Notes: generated by a model not told the origin, from the sequence alone. 64,000 nucleotides of DNA from Paenibacillus sp. E222 (GCF_013401555.1 NZ_CP058552.1:434001-498000); one strand, 5' to 3'. Counted from the first letter of the stretch, positions 53,419-62,134 are shown. Program-made: numbers and translations.

Positions 53419-54687
53419 ATGTATGATGTCATTGTAATTGGTGGTGGATCTGCAGGCCTCATGGCCTGTGTTGCTGCTGCCGAGCATGGAGCCTCCGTGC
53501 TTCTGCTGGATAAAGGAGATCAACTCGGCCGCAAACTCGGGATCTCTGGCGGCGGTCGCTGCAATGTGACCAATGCCAAGGAGACGGATGAACTGATCCG
53601 GCATATTCCGGGCAATGGACGCTTTTTATATAGTTCGTTTCAGAATCTGGACAATCAGGGAATTATGCGTTTTTTTGAAAATCTCGGTATTGCCCTGAAA
53701 GAGGAGGATAACGGGAGAATGTTCCCGGTAACCGATAAAGCCAAAACAGTCGTTGATGCGTTGGTAGGCAAAATTGTTTCCCTTGGGGTAGAGATTCGCA
53801 CCAAACAGCCGGTTAAGGAATTAATTCAGAATGGTCAACACGTGCAGGGCGTGAAGCTGGCTTCCGGCACAACGATACTTGCACGCTCTGTTATTATCGC
53901 TACCGGGGGCAAATCAGTCCCACAAACCGGATCAACCGGGGATGGATATCCTTGGGCTGAAGCGGCTGGACATACGATTACAGAGCTGTATCCGACGGAA
54001 GTGCCGATTGTGTCTGGTGAGAGCTGGATTCAATCCAAAGAACTGCAAGGCTTGTCCCTGCGCGATGTTGGGTTATCTGTTCTAGATGCCAAAGGCAAAT
54101 CAGTCATCTCTCATCGTGGAGATATGATTTTCACCCATTTCGGCGTATCTGGACCGATCGCGCTTCGTTGCAGCCAGTTCATTCGTAAGGTGCAAATGAA
54201 ATCCGGGAACCCCCAGGTCACGATGAGTATTGATCTTTTCCCGGATCTGTCCGCCGGTGCGCTGGAATCCCAAGTTCAGCAGGTGCTGGAGCAAGAATCC
54301 CGAAAGGCCGTCAAAAACATACTCAAAACGTGGGTTCCTGAGCGTATGATTCCATTGATGATGAAGCGTGCAGAGATCAGCGAAGACCTCACATTCCACC
54401 ATTTCCCCAAAGGTATGTTAAATACATTAGTGGGGTTAATGAAAGATTTTACTTTCCGCGTGGACGGAACTCGTTCTCTCAAAGAAGCCTTTGTTACTGG
54501 CGGGGGAATCCACTTAAAGGAAATATACCCCAAAACAATGGAATCCAAGCTGCTACCGGGACTATTCTTTTGCGGAGAAGTGTTGGATATTCATGGCTAC
54601 ACGGGAGGCTATAATATTACCGCTGCCTTCTCTACGGGGTACACGGCTGGCATGCATGCTGCAGAGTATAAAAACGCTCGCTCATAA
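53419..54687 (+). CDS. NAD(P)/FAD-dependent oxidoreductase, HI0933/YtfP family
   Basis: 422 residues. N-terminal dinucleotide-binding site VIVIGGGSAGLMACVAAAEH, then KGDQLGRKLGISGGGRCNVT, ARSVIIATGGKSVPQTGSTG (second nucleotide site), TDGYPWAE-type loop, MIFTHFGVSGPIALRCSQFI, and the C-terminal flavin contact LFFCGEVLDIHGYTGGYNIT. Matches HI0933-like flavoproteins (YtfP, BaiN). Substrate unknown; some reduce bile-acid intermediates, but this is not implied here. ATG 53419 follows AAAAGAGGG. Monocistronic with terminator. Confidence 0.92.
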   Translation: MYDVIVIGGGSAGLMACVAAAEHGASVLLLDKGDQLGRKLGISGGGRCNVTNAKETDELIRHIPGNGRFLYSSFQNLDNQGIMRFFENLGIALKEEDNGRMFPVTDKAKTVVDALVGKIVSLGVEIRTKQPVKELIQNGQHVQGVKLASGTTILARSVIIATGGKSVPQTGSTGDGYPWAEAAGHTITELYPTEVPIVSGESWIQSKELQGLSLRDVGLSVLDAKGKSVISHRGDMIFTHFGVSGPIALRCSQFIRKVQMKSGNPQVTMSIDLFPDLSAGALESQVQQVLEQESRKAVKNILKTWVPERMIPLMMKRAEISEDLTFHHFPKGMLNTLVGLMKDFTFRVDGTRSLKEAFVTGGGIHLKEIYPKTMESKLLPGLFFCGEVLDIHGYTGGYNITAAFSTGYTAGMHAAEYKNARS

Positions 54688-54751
54688 CTTGAACATAAGA
54701 TGTTCATGGACCGATTCCGGTTCCACATCATATAAGGTTACTAAGTGCACG

Positions 54752-54797
54752 AAAAAACCTCGACATCCCGCTATCGGTGGGGTATCGAGGTTTTTTT
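54752..54797. terminator. Terminator after the flavoprotein gene
   Basis: AAAAAACCTCGA (54752-54763) pairs with TCGAGGTTTTTT (54785-54796), with CATCCC/GGGGT inside the stem. Runs of A and T on both sides. Confidence 0.88.
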
Positions 54798-54863
54798 GAA
54801 ATGTATGCCAATTCAAAATCACTGTAATCAACAAGGCAAGCAGCATCGTTGCCCATGTTATAT

Positions 54864-55247
54864 TTACGCCTTCACACTGCCCGAGAAACCATCGACTGAG
54901 TCATCGAATGTCGGATCTTCATCCCGGTTATGCATTCCCTGTTCGGGATTGCTCCCTTGTCCACCGCTCGCATAACCTTCATTCCAATCTTCATTCACAA
55001 GATGAGCCGGAATGGATATATTCTGAAACTGATCCAATCCATCTGTTTCGGAGAGAAACACCGCACTACCCCCGTGTGACTGCACGATCTCCACAGCAGA
55101 TTGCGTATCCTGGCGATCTGTAGGAATGTACAATTCAAGCGGGCCTGACTGGTATGGCTTATACCCCAGTTCCTCCAGTGTGGCCTGCGCCGCCAGCAGC
55201 GCTGCATTGTCTGCGAAATGCACTTGAAGTTCACTATCATCCATCAT
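54864..55247 (-). CDS. Acidic protein of unknown function
   Basis: 127 residues. The first 70 residues form a compact alpha/beta unit (ELQVHFADNAALLAAQATLE, PYQSGPLELYIPTDRQDTQS, AVEIVQSHGGSAVFLSETDG) like the small ferredoxin-fold units of general stress proteins such as YflT. The C-terminal 50 residues are acidic, Gly/Asn-rich and probably disordered (NEDWNEGYASGGQGSNPEQG). TAAGGAGG lies 8 bases before ATG 55247; the longer frame to 55289 is rejected. No family recognised with confidence. It ends the operon that starts with the ribbon-helix-helix gene or stands alone. Confidence 0.72.
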   Translation of the reverse strand: MMDDSELQVHFADNAALLAAQATLEELGYKPYQSGPLELYIPTDRQDTQSAVEIVQSHGGSAVFLSETDGLDQFQNISIPAHLVNEDWNEGYASGGQGSNPEQGMHNRDEDPTFDDSVDGFSGSVKA

Positions 55248-55285
55248 ATTCTCATCCTCCTTAACCTCGTAGCTATCACTGAACA

Positions 55286-56086
55286 TCAACTTCCAAGAAA
55301 ATTCATCACGACTCCATTAAATGTATCTGCTTCCTCCACAAAAGGAAGATGCCCGCATCCCCCCATGACTACTTTGGAGGAGTTGCACAACGTAGTATGT
55401 AACAAATCAGTAGATTTTATATTATAAGGATGATCTTGATCTCCAATAATCATACAAGTTGGCAGCATAATTTTATGAAGTCTTGTAACAGCGGAAGGTT
55501 TAAGAGGTAATGATAATCTGGGCTCAAAGCGACAAAATACATCCGCATTCCTTAGTTGATTTAGAATCTGATCTCTTGCCATTTTTTTTGAGATGGGGGG
55601 AATGAAGTATTGCCAGAAATCACTCTTTATAAATGACTCGATAGCAGTCTCTCTGCCCTTGAAACGTACTGAAAGGTAATTTTTCAGACCATTCCAGATC
55701 ATTTGGATAGGCATTGAATTACCGCTAATGAAAGGAGCTGAAAGTATAAGGCCACATACACGTTCAGGATATTCCAATGCAAAATCCAAAGCGACTCCGC
55801 CTCCATATGAAGAACCCAGAAGGATCGCCTTAGGAACGTGTAAAGCATCCATAACTGCTTTTAAATCAGCCACATTGGAAAACTTAGTTCGGGGAGTACT
55901 TGAACGTCCATAACCCCTAAGGTCATAACGTATTACTCGATACATTCGTGAGAAAAACATAGCCTGCTTGTCCCATACTTCATGAGTGTTAAAATTTCCA
56001 TGTATGCATATAAAAGGTTCACCCTCACCAGAGACCTTACAGTATAAGGACGAATCATCCGCTCTTAAGATATACTCGTTATCCAT
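55286..56086 (-). CDS. Alpha/beta hydrolase
   Basis: 266 residues, cytoplasmic. FICIHGNFNTHEVWDKQAMF (oxyanion HG), VIRYDLRGYGRSSTP, AILLGSSYGGGVALDFALEY (nucleophile Ser in GSSYG), CMIIGDQDHPYNIKSTDLLH (catalytic Asp) and VVMGGCGHLPFVEEADTFN (catalytic His). The closest general type is the small epoxide-hydrolase/haloperoxidase-like group. Substrate unknown. AGGAGG lies 6 bases before ATG 56086. Its start is 13 bases after the stop of a ribbon-helix-helix gene. Codon use is lower in G+C than neighbouring core genes. Confidence 0.85.
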   Translation of the reverse strand: MDNEYILRADDSSLYCKVSGEGEPFICIHGNFNTHEVWDKQAMFFSRMYRVIRYDLRGYGRSSTPRTKFSNVADLKAVMDALHVPKAILLGSSYGGGVALDFALEYPERVCGLILSAPFISGNSMPIQMIWNGLKNYLSVRFKGRETAIESFIKSDFWQYFIPPISKKMARDQILNQLRNADVFCRFEPRLSLPLKPSAVTRLHKIMLPTCMIIGDQDHPYNIKSTDLLHTTLCNSSKVVMGGCGHLPFVEEADTFNGVVMNFLGS

Positions 56087-56099
56087 AATCCTCCTCCTA

Positions 56100-56330
56100 T
56101 TAAAGTAAATCAGCCTGATGCAGATTATCCTCAATAAGTGATCTTAACACTTCGGATATAGTATGATCTCCCCGTTGGCAGTAGCGGTCGATCTCATTCC
56201 AGCACTCCTCGGGCAGGGTCAATGAAATTTTACGTGTTATTCCTATTCTTTTGCGCCCAGCTCCCTTACGCACTCCTCCTTTTTGCTTTTCGACCCCCAT
56301 AGGAATACCTGTATTACCATATTGTCCCAT
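56100..56330 (-). CDS. Ribbon-helix-helix DNA-binding protein
   Basis: 76 residues. The N-terminus is flexible (MGQYGNTGIPMGVEKQKGGV), then RKGAGRKRIGITRKISLTLP provides a basic stretch and the beta strand, and EECWNEIDRYCQRGDHTISE plus VLRSLIEDNLHQ form two helices, the ribbon-helix-helix/CopG layout. GGAGG lies 9 bases before ATG 56330. The hydrolase gene follows by 13 bases, so it is probably a regulator or partner for that gene. An antitoxin-like role is possible but no toxin is recognisable next to it. Confidence 0.72.
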   Translation of the reverse strand: MGQYGNTGIPMGVEKQKGGVRKGAGRKRIGITRKISLTLPEECWNEIDRYCQRGDHTISEVLRSLIEDNLHQADLL

Positions 56331-56405
56331 ATTCATCCTCCTCCAACAGAATCATTGCATAGAATTATTAATCATTCAATTATTGCTACCTTATTCAAAA
56401 GAAAT

Positions 56406-57656
56406 TCAATCCGTTCGAATGGAGCGAATCCAGCCTGTTATAGACAGGACGAACAGCCCGAATGCCACGACAGCCACAGCCGTCACGATACCTTCCAACC
56501 AGCCTAGCCAAGCTGCCCCCAGTGAAAATCCCATTAAAATCCCCAGCGGAACAAACAACATCCGTACCATGGTCACACCTGCACGATTTAACGCCTCCGA
56601 ATCGTAGGATACGAGCTGAACATAGTCCGAGGTTGCAAATACCTCCCAGGAGCGATAGAAAAGTACACTTAACATGATGACCAACAAGCCACACACGATT
56701 ACATTGACCGGGAAAGGCGGCAAAGCAACGGCAGCGATCGAAAGGCCCCCAAGCTGCAAGTACAATTTCATAGTCGAGGAGTTACGAAAAAATGCTTTGA
56801 ATGCCGTCTCAGCTGTCCGATTAGAGATGGTTCGATGACGTAGCAACTTTCGCTGCTTGCGGAATATGATCGTCCGGGTGCGCGGCGCTTTCGGCTTGGT
56901 CACAGACCGGCTCAGTAAAAGGGCGGTAAACTTTAGCCGTTCTCGTAAATCTTCACGCACATCACCCTCAAAGGTTCCCTTCATCTCCAGCCTCATTCGG
57001 GCAACCGTAATCAGAAGAAGGATTGCGGCTACAATGCCTGCAAGCAGTGTCCAGATGTGTCCATGCATCCAGGATGTTACCCCAATCGTGAACATGCCCA
57101 TTGCAACTGCTAAAGGGATGATGCGAATCCAGCGTCTCCATCCGGTATAACGTACTTTCGTCATATGGAGTACAATGACCTGGAATGAAGCTACTGTGCC
57201 AAACCAAATCGCTATTAACGCGATATGGATAAATGACATGTCATACACACGGGACCATAGTGGTGAGGTCAACGCCGTAATTGCAATCATTTTACCCAGA
57301 TGCTGCAAGCAACCCCGATAGATCCCTTGTTTCATCAATGTACGCATCCACAGCGACCTTGATTTCAGGAACAACACATCCGCTTCCTCTACAAATAGTA
57401 GAATTCCACCTGTAAGCATAATGATGTCGATCAGCCCTGTCAGTATAGGCAGCGTTAATCCGGTCGCCCAGGAGGGCAGTGGTTTGGACCATAAACTCAC
57501 GTACCATCCGCTGAAATACAGCAGACCCGGAATAAGCAGGTATACCCATACCGTCCAATCTACTACCAGTTTCAGGTTTTTTAACTGTTCATTGAAGTGC
57601 TCCTTGCGTCTGCGTCTATATAAACCAAGTGGCGTGTATGCTCGAGAGGTCTCCAT
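56406..57656 (-). CDS. ecsB: ABC transporter permease EcsB
   Basis: 416 residues with seven or more membrane helices (LIPGLLYFSGWYVSLW, MLTGGILLFVEEADVLFLKS, WTLLAGIVAAILLLITVARM, LSIAAVALPPFPVNVIVCGL, AVAVVAFGLFVLSITGW). The order of helices, the length near 410 and pairing with EcsA fit EcsB of B. subtilis. The Ecs transporter affects intramembrane proteolysis, secretion and competence by an unclear route. ATG 57656 follows GGGGAGAAG and is 21 bases after the ecsA stop, so the genes are one operon. Confidence 0.88.
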   Translation of the reverse strand: METSRAYTPLGLYRRRRKEHFNEQLKNLKLVVDWTVWVYLLIPGLLYFSGWYVSLWSKPLPSWATGLTLPILTGLIDIIMLTGGILLFVEEADVLFLKSRSLWMRTLMKQGIYRGCLQHLGKMIAITALTSPLWSRVYDMSFIHIALIAIWFGTVASFQVIVLHMTKVRYTGWRRWIRIIPLAVAMGMFTIGVTSWMHGHIWTLLAGIVAAILLLITVARMRLEMKGTFEGDVREDLRERLKFTALLLSRSVTKPKAPRTRTIIFRKQRKLLRHRTISNRTAETAFKAFFRNSSTMKLYLQLGGLSIAAVALPPFPVNVIVCGLLVIMLSVLFYRSWEVFATSDYVQLVSYDSEALNRAGVTMVRMLFVPLGILMGFSLGAAWLGWLEGIVTAVAVVAFGLFVLSITGWIRSIRTD

Positions 57657-57677
57657 CTCTTCTCCCCCCCTTCCCGG

Positions 57678-58409
57678 TCAGGATGTCAGTGTGTCAAAAC
57701 AATCAAACAATGAGGCGTCCGGCAAATCTGCTGCTGCACGGATTTCGTCCAGTGTTCCCTCAGCAGCAGAGCGTCCGGAATGGATGAGAATAAACCGATC
57801 ACAGATTCGTTCAGCGGTATCCAGTACATGCGTTGACATAAGAACACCCGCACCACGGCGGCGCTCATCGTCCAGCAACTTCAGAAAATCCTTGGTAGCG
57901 CGTGGGTCCAGCCCGATGAAAGGCTCGTCCACAATATATACATCCGGCGAGGACAGGAAGCCGATCATCAGCATCATTTTCTGCCGCATCCCCTTGGAAA
58001 AACTGGCCGGAAGATCATTGCGGACGTGATCCATGCCGAAACGAACCAACATCTCCTCCGCCCTGGCAACAAAGACCTCTTCCTCCATCTCATAGGCCGC
58101 CGCTGCCAGATCGAGATGTTCCCACAGGGTCATATATTCGTAAAACACAGGTTGTTCCGGGATATAGGCATAGCGTCCGTCTCCCCCAATGGTTACTTCA
58201 TACTTCGCATGCTCAAGCAGGCCAAGTAATGTTTTGATGGTCGTGCTTTTGCCAGCCCCATTTGGTCCGATAATTCCCACCAGCTCCCCCGGCGCTACGT
58301 GTAATCGGATGTTCCTAATCGTGGATTGACCCGCCTCATACCCTGCTTTCGTAATATGTACGTCCAGTATGGACTCCTGTGCGGCTGTATCTTCGTTTTC
58401 GATTTCCAT
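57678..58409 (-). CDS. ecsA: ABC transporter ATP-binding protein EcsA
   Basis: 243 residues, cytoplasmic ATPase partner of EcsB. Walker A GIIGPNGAGKSTTIKTLLGL, Q loop near PEQPVFYEYMTLWEHLDLAA, signature LPASFSKGMRQKMMLMIGFL (SKGMRQK), Walker B SPDVYIVDEPFIGLDP, D loop and switch GVLMSTHVLDTAERICDRFI. Length and the SKGM signature agree with EcsA. An acidic N-terminal tail precedes the domain. AGGGAG lies about 8 bases before ATG 58409; a GTG 9 bases earlier overlaps the site. First gene of the ecsAB operon. Confidence 0.9.
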   Translation of the reverse strand: MEIENEDTAAQESILDVHITKAGYEAGQSTIRNIRLHVAPGELVGIIGPNGAGKSTTIKTLLGLLEHAKYEVTIGGDGRYAYIPEQPVFYEYMTLWEHLDLAAAAYEMEEEVFVARAEEMLVRFGMDHVRNDLPASFSKGMRQKMMLMIGFLSSPDVYIVDEPFIGLDPRATKDFLKLLDDERRRGAGVLMSTHVLDTAERICDRFILIHSGRSAAEGTLDEIRAAADLPDASLFDCFDTLTS

Positions 58410-58614
58410 ATCATTCACTCCCTGTCCTGTCAGGTGCTTGTTGGGTTCTATATTGATATTGTAATCGAGTTCTTGAGGAATTGTTTGATCATTTTGAGCT
58501 TTTGTATAATGATTTTACATTTGCAATTCATGTTATATGTTATAACGTACTAACATTTATACTTACTTACGTATTCATTTCTTAAGTTGAATCATACGAT
58601 AGGAGGAACATACT

Positions 58615-58925
58615 ATGAATGGTGGTTCCCAAATGAAAGAGGACAATTTTAAGAAGAACATTTTATCTCGTAAGATAGGTAAAATGGGTAAATAGCCTAG
58701 GCGTTAGCTTGCCAAAGGTTTTGATTGATAAGCTCGATGTGTCACAAGGTGATGAGATTGAATTTATTGAGAACAGTCAAGGTGAGATTATACTCAAAAA
58801 AGTTAGACAATTGAAAATACCTGAAAATGTGAGACCTGAAGTACTGGAAGGTTTTTTTGATGTTTTTGATGTTGAATGGTTACCATCTCCAAATGGAACG
58901 TCAATATGCAGTAGAGTTCATGATC
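58615..58925 (+). pseudogene. AbrB/MazE-type antitoxin gene with frameshift and truncated end
   Basis: AGGAGG precedes ATG 58615. The first frame MNGGSQMKEDNFKKNILSRK IGKMG stops at 58693 after an AAA run (58690-58692). Removing one A restores IGKMGNSLGVSLPKVLIDKL and DVSQGDEIEFIENSQGEIIL, the AbrB/SpoVT swapped-hairpin fold of antitoxins. From about 58860 (after PEVLEGFFDVFD) the sequence leaves the family, because a deletion joins it to the end of a Doc gene. Thus both a frameshift and a deletion are present and the antitoxin cannot be normal. Confidence 0.75.
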
Positions 58926-58997
58926 AATATTGCAGAGGGCAAGCACTCATTTGAAAGCATCGCAACTATATTAAAGTACCATTCAGTCGTGCGATAA
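58863..58997 (+). pseudogene. 3' remnant of a Doc (death-on-curing) toxin gene
   Basis: In another frame than the antitoxin, 44 codons read LMLNGYHLQMERQYAVEFMI NIAEGKHSFESIATILKYHS and end with a stop at 58995. This is the last third of a Doc/Fic toxin, where LNGY follows the deleted catalytic HPFxDGNKR region. Its 5' two thirds and the antitoxin end are missing. The repeat TTTTTGATG near the joint at 58863-58871 suggests recombination between short repeats. Confidence 0.7.
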
Positions 58998-59016
58998 CAT
59001 AATCTTATAATAAACG

Positions 59017-59050
59017 AAAAAAGCAGGGGATCTGGATCCCCTGCTTTTTT
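59017..59050. terminator. Bidirectional terminator after the toxin-antitoxin remnant
   Basis: AAAAAAGCAGGGGATC pairs perfectly with GATCCCCTGCTTTTTT, leaving only TG at the tip. It serves the remnant from the left and the MFS gene from the right. Confidence 0.93.
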
Positions 59051-59100
59051 ATATTACAGTGAAAATCTCATATTTGTATACTCGTTTCACTCACCTGTTA

Positions 59101-60417
59101 TCATGGATTTGCTGCAAGACTCCCGTCCATATCGTTCTTTTTTTGCCTGCGAATCACTACATAAATCACGCCAAGCAGCGTCAGCAAAATGCCTGAACTA
59201 ATAAAAGCCGGAATAACTCCGAATGAGGTCACCAAAAATCCACCTACCACCGGACCCATGATGTTACTGGCTGTCATGATGCTGCCAACCGTTCCAAACA
59301 CACGCCCCGTCATGGATTCAGGTGTTTGTTCCTGAAGTAGAATTTGGAACGGAACAATGGCAAACCCAACCCCCACACCCGCCAGGGCAAATAACGATAT
59401 CAGCAGCAAATTGGCGCCAAGACCGGCATGCGGCCATACTCCTACGATCATTCCTACTCCACCAATGACAAGACCCATCAATGATGTTCCAAGCCCCATC
59501 TTGATAACATGCCCCGCCCTTTTCCACTTCTGAACACTCATCGCTGCAATTAACGTTCCAACACCGCTAGCTGCGACGCACCATCCGAGCAGATCACTTG
59601 AAATACCGGGAAGCTGTCTGAACAGGACTACCGTCTGGGAATCCGCAAATTGCAGAAACAGAAGGGCTGAAGCAAGCAGGACTAGCGAGGTTCCCACATG
59701 AGGAAGAGATGCGAGCATGCGGATGCCTTCCATTGTATCTTTCAAAAACGTAGCTTTTTCACCTGTTTGTGCAACACCTGCTGTCTCTTCCCTTACTTGT
59801 TCTACGTTCTGATTCACAGATTGGATCACTCGGGCTCCAGGAATCCATAGCAAAATAATGCCTGAGATCAGAAAAGACGCGGAATCCAACACGAAACACC
59901 AGGTAATCCCAAAAGCAGCAACCAACAGCCCGCCAAGGGCTGGACCGATAATTTTGGACATCTGTTCAATCACCGAGCTGATGGACACTGCCTGCCCCAA
60001 TTGCTCCTGCGGCACAATTTCCTTAAGCTTGCCGTTCTTGGCTGGTGAGAACACCACATCGAATAAAGACTTGAGAATAAGCAATACATACACATGCCAG
60101 ATTTGATCGGCAAAAATGAGCCCTCCAACGATCACAATTCGCGCACCGTCTGCGCCGATCATCAGCCACTTCCGATTGACCCGGTCTGCCAGCGCCCCTG
60201 CAAATGGTCCGGTAAGCAAGACAGGCAATGCTGCACAGAGCGTGGTAAACGTAATCTCCCATGGCGTTGCATTCCAGCGAATACCCACCAACGTAAGGAT
60301 TGCCAGCAAGTGCAGCCAGTCTCCCAGATTGGAGATAGCCTGCGCAGCCATCAAAGTGATAAAAGATCGATTGTGCTTCAGGGGTCTTCGTTCCTGCATC
60401 GTTAATCCACTTGTCAT
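59101..60417 (-). CDS. MFS transporter (drug/macrolide-exporter-like)
   Basis: 438 residues with 12 predicted membrane helices. N-terminal FITLMAAQAISNLGDWLHLL is typical of the MFS_3/EntS-like exporters; FAGALADRVNRKWLMIGADG is the loop 2-3 motif; SPAKNGKLKEIVPQEQLGQA and MTGRVFGTVGSIMTASNIMG follow. Likely exports antibiotics or metabolites by proton exchange; cargo unknown. GGAGG lies 9 bases before ATG 60417. Divergent from a MarR-type regulator gene with a 342-base control region between them, which suggests regulation of the exporter by that protein. Confidence 0.88.
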   Translation of the reverse strand: MTSGLTMQERRPLKHNRSFITLMAAQAISNLGDWLHLLAILTLVGIRWNATPWEITFTTLCAALPVLLTGPFAGALADRVNRKWLMIGADGARIVIVGGLIFADQIWHVYVLLILKSLFDVVFSPAKNGKLKEIVPQEQLGQAVSISSVIEQMSKIIGPALGGLLVAAFGITWCFVLDSASFLISGIILLWIPGARVIQSVNQNVEQVREETAGVAQTGEKATFLKDTMEGIRMLASLPHVGTSLVLLASALLFLQFADSQTVVLFRQLPGISSDLLGWCVAASGVGTLIAAMSVQKWKRAGHVIKMGLGTSLMGLVIGGVGMIVGVWPHAGLGANLLLISLFALAGVGVGFAIVPFQILLQEQTPESMTGRVFGTVGSIMTASNIMGPVVGGFLVTSFGVIPAFISSGILLTLLGVIYVVIRRQKKNDMDGSLAANP

Positions 60418-60759
60418 CCTTCTTCTCCTCCGCCCTCAACCCATTCATGATATGAATTTATTATAGAGAGCAGGCTGTGCCCCCACCTCCTGCCAGAGAC
60501 GGAGAAGCCGCGGCGCCTTCAGGATGATCTTTCCATAGCTTATTTTCGAGTTTTATGAATTCTGACTACAAGTGTAAATATTCTTTAGTTCAATTTATAT
60601 AGACGAAAATGATTAAATTTTAATTGCTAAAAATGCAAATCTTGTGACATATCGCATGTTTTTCGTGCAAACAGGTGCTTACAATAGAAATATGGCGAAC
60701 CTCTGAATCGTCAAATGTAAATTCATCAACTCCAATAAATCTGAAAAGGCGGGATCAGT
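60418..60759. other. Divergent control region between MFS and MarR genes
   Basis: 342 bases without a gene. The 60540-60680 part is A+T-rich and holds ATTAAA-T-TTTAAT (60613-60625), a perfect but low-complexity palindrome of the kind MarR proteins can bind. I could not fix promoter boxes with confidence. No other structure seen. Confidence 0.35.
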
Positions 60760-61221
60760 ATGCTGGAATTACAGGAAATCGGAACCGAACGTTCTCTTCA
60801 TCTGTACCGCACCTTGGCCCAGACATTTAAGAGCGTGAATGAACACGCTGTATCCGGAAGCAAAGTGCATGGCTTCAACCCCACCGCTTACGGAGTGCTC
60901 GAAGTGTTATATATGAAAGGAGCACAGCCCATTCAACAAGTCGGTGCACAACTGCTGTTACAGAGCGGGAATGTCACATATGTCATTGACAAGCTGGAGC
61001 AAAAGGGGCTTTTACACCGAAAACACTGTCCGCAGGACAGACGCATTATTTTCGTGGAATTGACTGAGGAAGGTCAGCGTACGATGGATGACATCTATCC
61101 AGGGTACGCTCACAAAATAGATCGTGCTGTCAGCGGTCTGAGCGAGGATGACAAGACATTGCTCTCTGAGCTGTTGGAAAGGCTTGCACTTGGTGCGGAT
61201 CGTTTATCCGCAAACGGCTAG
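60760..61221 (+). CDS. MarR family transcriptional regulator
   Basis: 153 residues. Helical dimer arms at both ends and a central winged helix-turn-helix: PTAYGVLEVLYMKGAQPIQQ, VGAQLLLQSGNVTYVIDKLE, QKGLLHRKHCPQDRRIIFVE (wing with the RR/D motif). Cys at residue 90 (KHCPQDRR) might be redox-sensing but the usual OhrR Cys is near the N-terminus, so this is doubtful. AAGGCGGG precedes ATG 60760. Diverges from the MFS exporter gene, a common regulator-exporter layout. Confidence 0.88.
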   Translation: MLELQEIGTERSLHLYRTLAQTFKSVNEHAVSGSKVHGFNPTAYGVLEVLYMKGAQPIQQVGAQLLLQSGNVTYVIDKLEQKGLLHRKHCPQDRRIIFVELTEEGQRTMDDIYPGYAHKIDRAVSGLSEDDKTLLSELLERLALGADRLSANG

Positions 61222-61250
61222 GCCAGCCCCATATCACCTGATCCAAACTA

Positions 61251-61290
61251 AAAATAACCGGTAACGCCTATTTAGGCGAACCGGTTATTC
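61251..61290. terminator. Bidirectional terminator between the MarR and small membrane protein genes
   Basis: AATAACCGGT pairs perfectly with ACCGGTTATT, and the inner CGCCTA/TAGGCG continues the stem. A and T at both feet. Confidence 0.85.
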
Positions 61291-61310
61291 GTATTTATTT
61301 ACTAATCTAA

Positions 61311-61502
61311 TCAAAGGTACAGAATCCACATCAACACCGTGAGAACAGCAACAACCAATCCACCTGCAATGAGCAAATCCACAATGTAACTGGACAGACC
61401 TGAGCGGCTGTGACCCTCAACCTCCCTCTGCGTCTCTTCGTACTTCCGTTTGGCTTCATCTTCATTGGACGAATTCAGATTATTGGGAAACATCATCCTC
61501 AC
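61311..61502 (-). CDS. Small membrane protein
   Basis: 63 residues. A polar N-terminal half with a charged helix (SSNEDEAKRKYEETQREVEG) and a C-terminal membrane helix (LLIAGGLVVAVLTVLMWILY). GGAG lies 5 bases before GTG 61502; ATG codons at 61496 and 61493 are alternatives. It lies 25 bases before nothing else on its strand and just downstream of the 162-residue membrane protein gene, so they are likely cotranscribed. No family recognised. Confidence 0.68.
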   Translation of the reverse strand: MRMMFPNNLNSSNEDEAKRKYEETQREVEGHSRSGLSSYIVDLLIAGGLVVAVLTVLMWILYL

Positions 61503-61527
61503 CCCTACTCCAAATGAGATATCTATA

Positions 61528-62016
61528 TTATCCTGTGCTGGTCTGCTGCTTCTGCTTACGTGATCTATTCAAGATCCATCCCAGACCTGATTGCCACAGT
61601 AAAAAAACAAAAGTTGTTATGACTACGTATTGATAAGGGCCAGCATTCTGAAAGGCATGCATTCTGTACACAAAGATGGAGAACAACAGCGCACTGCCTA
61701 CACCAAGAAGAAAATAAGCTACGATTGTATATATTACCTTGGATACAGGTCTGTTCATTTTCAGAGAAGCAAGCACTTGGTCCACAAATAGCGATAAAGG
61801 CAGGATCAGAAACAGAAGAACAGCCAAATTGATAAGAGTGCTTATGATCAATGTATACCAGAAGGGATAGTAATATGTATCTTCCGCTCGTTCCGCCAAG
61901 GGAACATATTGCATGAGTCCGACAACGATGGAAAGTGAAATGCAAGTCATAAGGACTGCCAGCAGCTTGATTGGAAAGGGCACATACCGGAACGATTTCA
62001 GGGATTGCTTACTCAT
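61528..62016 (-). CDS. Four-helix membrane protein of unknown function
   Basis: 162 residues. Helices at about residues 17-37 (LLAVLMTCISLSIVVGLMQY), 54-80 (LIISTLINLAVLLFLILPLS), 92-115 (VIYTIVAYFLLGVGSALLFS) and 128-148 (VVITTFVFLLWQSGLGWILN), with a basic C-terminus (RSRKQKQQ). AGGCGAG precedes ATG 62016. Upstream of the 63-residue membrane protein on the same strand. No family recognised; both may act in the envelope. Confidence 0.72.
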   Translation of the reverse strand: MSKQSLKSFRYVPFPIKLLAVLMTCISLSIVVGLMQYVPLAERAEDTYYYPFWYTLIISTLINLAVLLFLILPLSLFVDQVLASLKMNRPVSKVIYTIVAYFLLGVGSALLFSIFVYRMHAFQNAGPYQYVVITTFVFLLWQSGLGWILNRSRKQKQQTSTG

Positions 62017-62076
62017 CTTAACTCGCCTCCCATTCCATTATTGTAAATTATAGATAATCCCTTCTAGAAAATAATA

Positions 62077-62103
62077 ACAAAAAAGCAGCTGAGAAACAGC
62101 TGC
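62077..62103 (-). terminator. Intrinsic terminator after the EmrB/QacA-type MFS gene
   Basis: Minus strand: GCAGCTG pairs with CAGCTGC around TTTCT, followed by six T, 30 bases after the stop codon. Confidence 0.87.
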
Positions 62104-62134
62104 CTTAATCCAATGATTATTCTTTTCACTTCGT

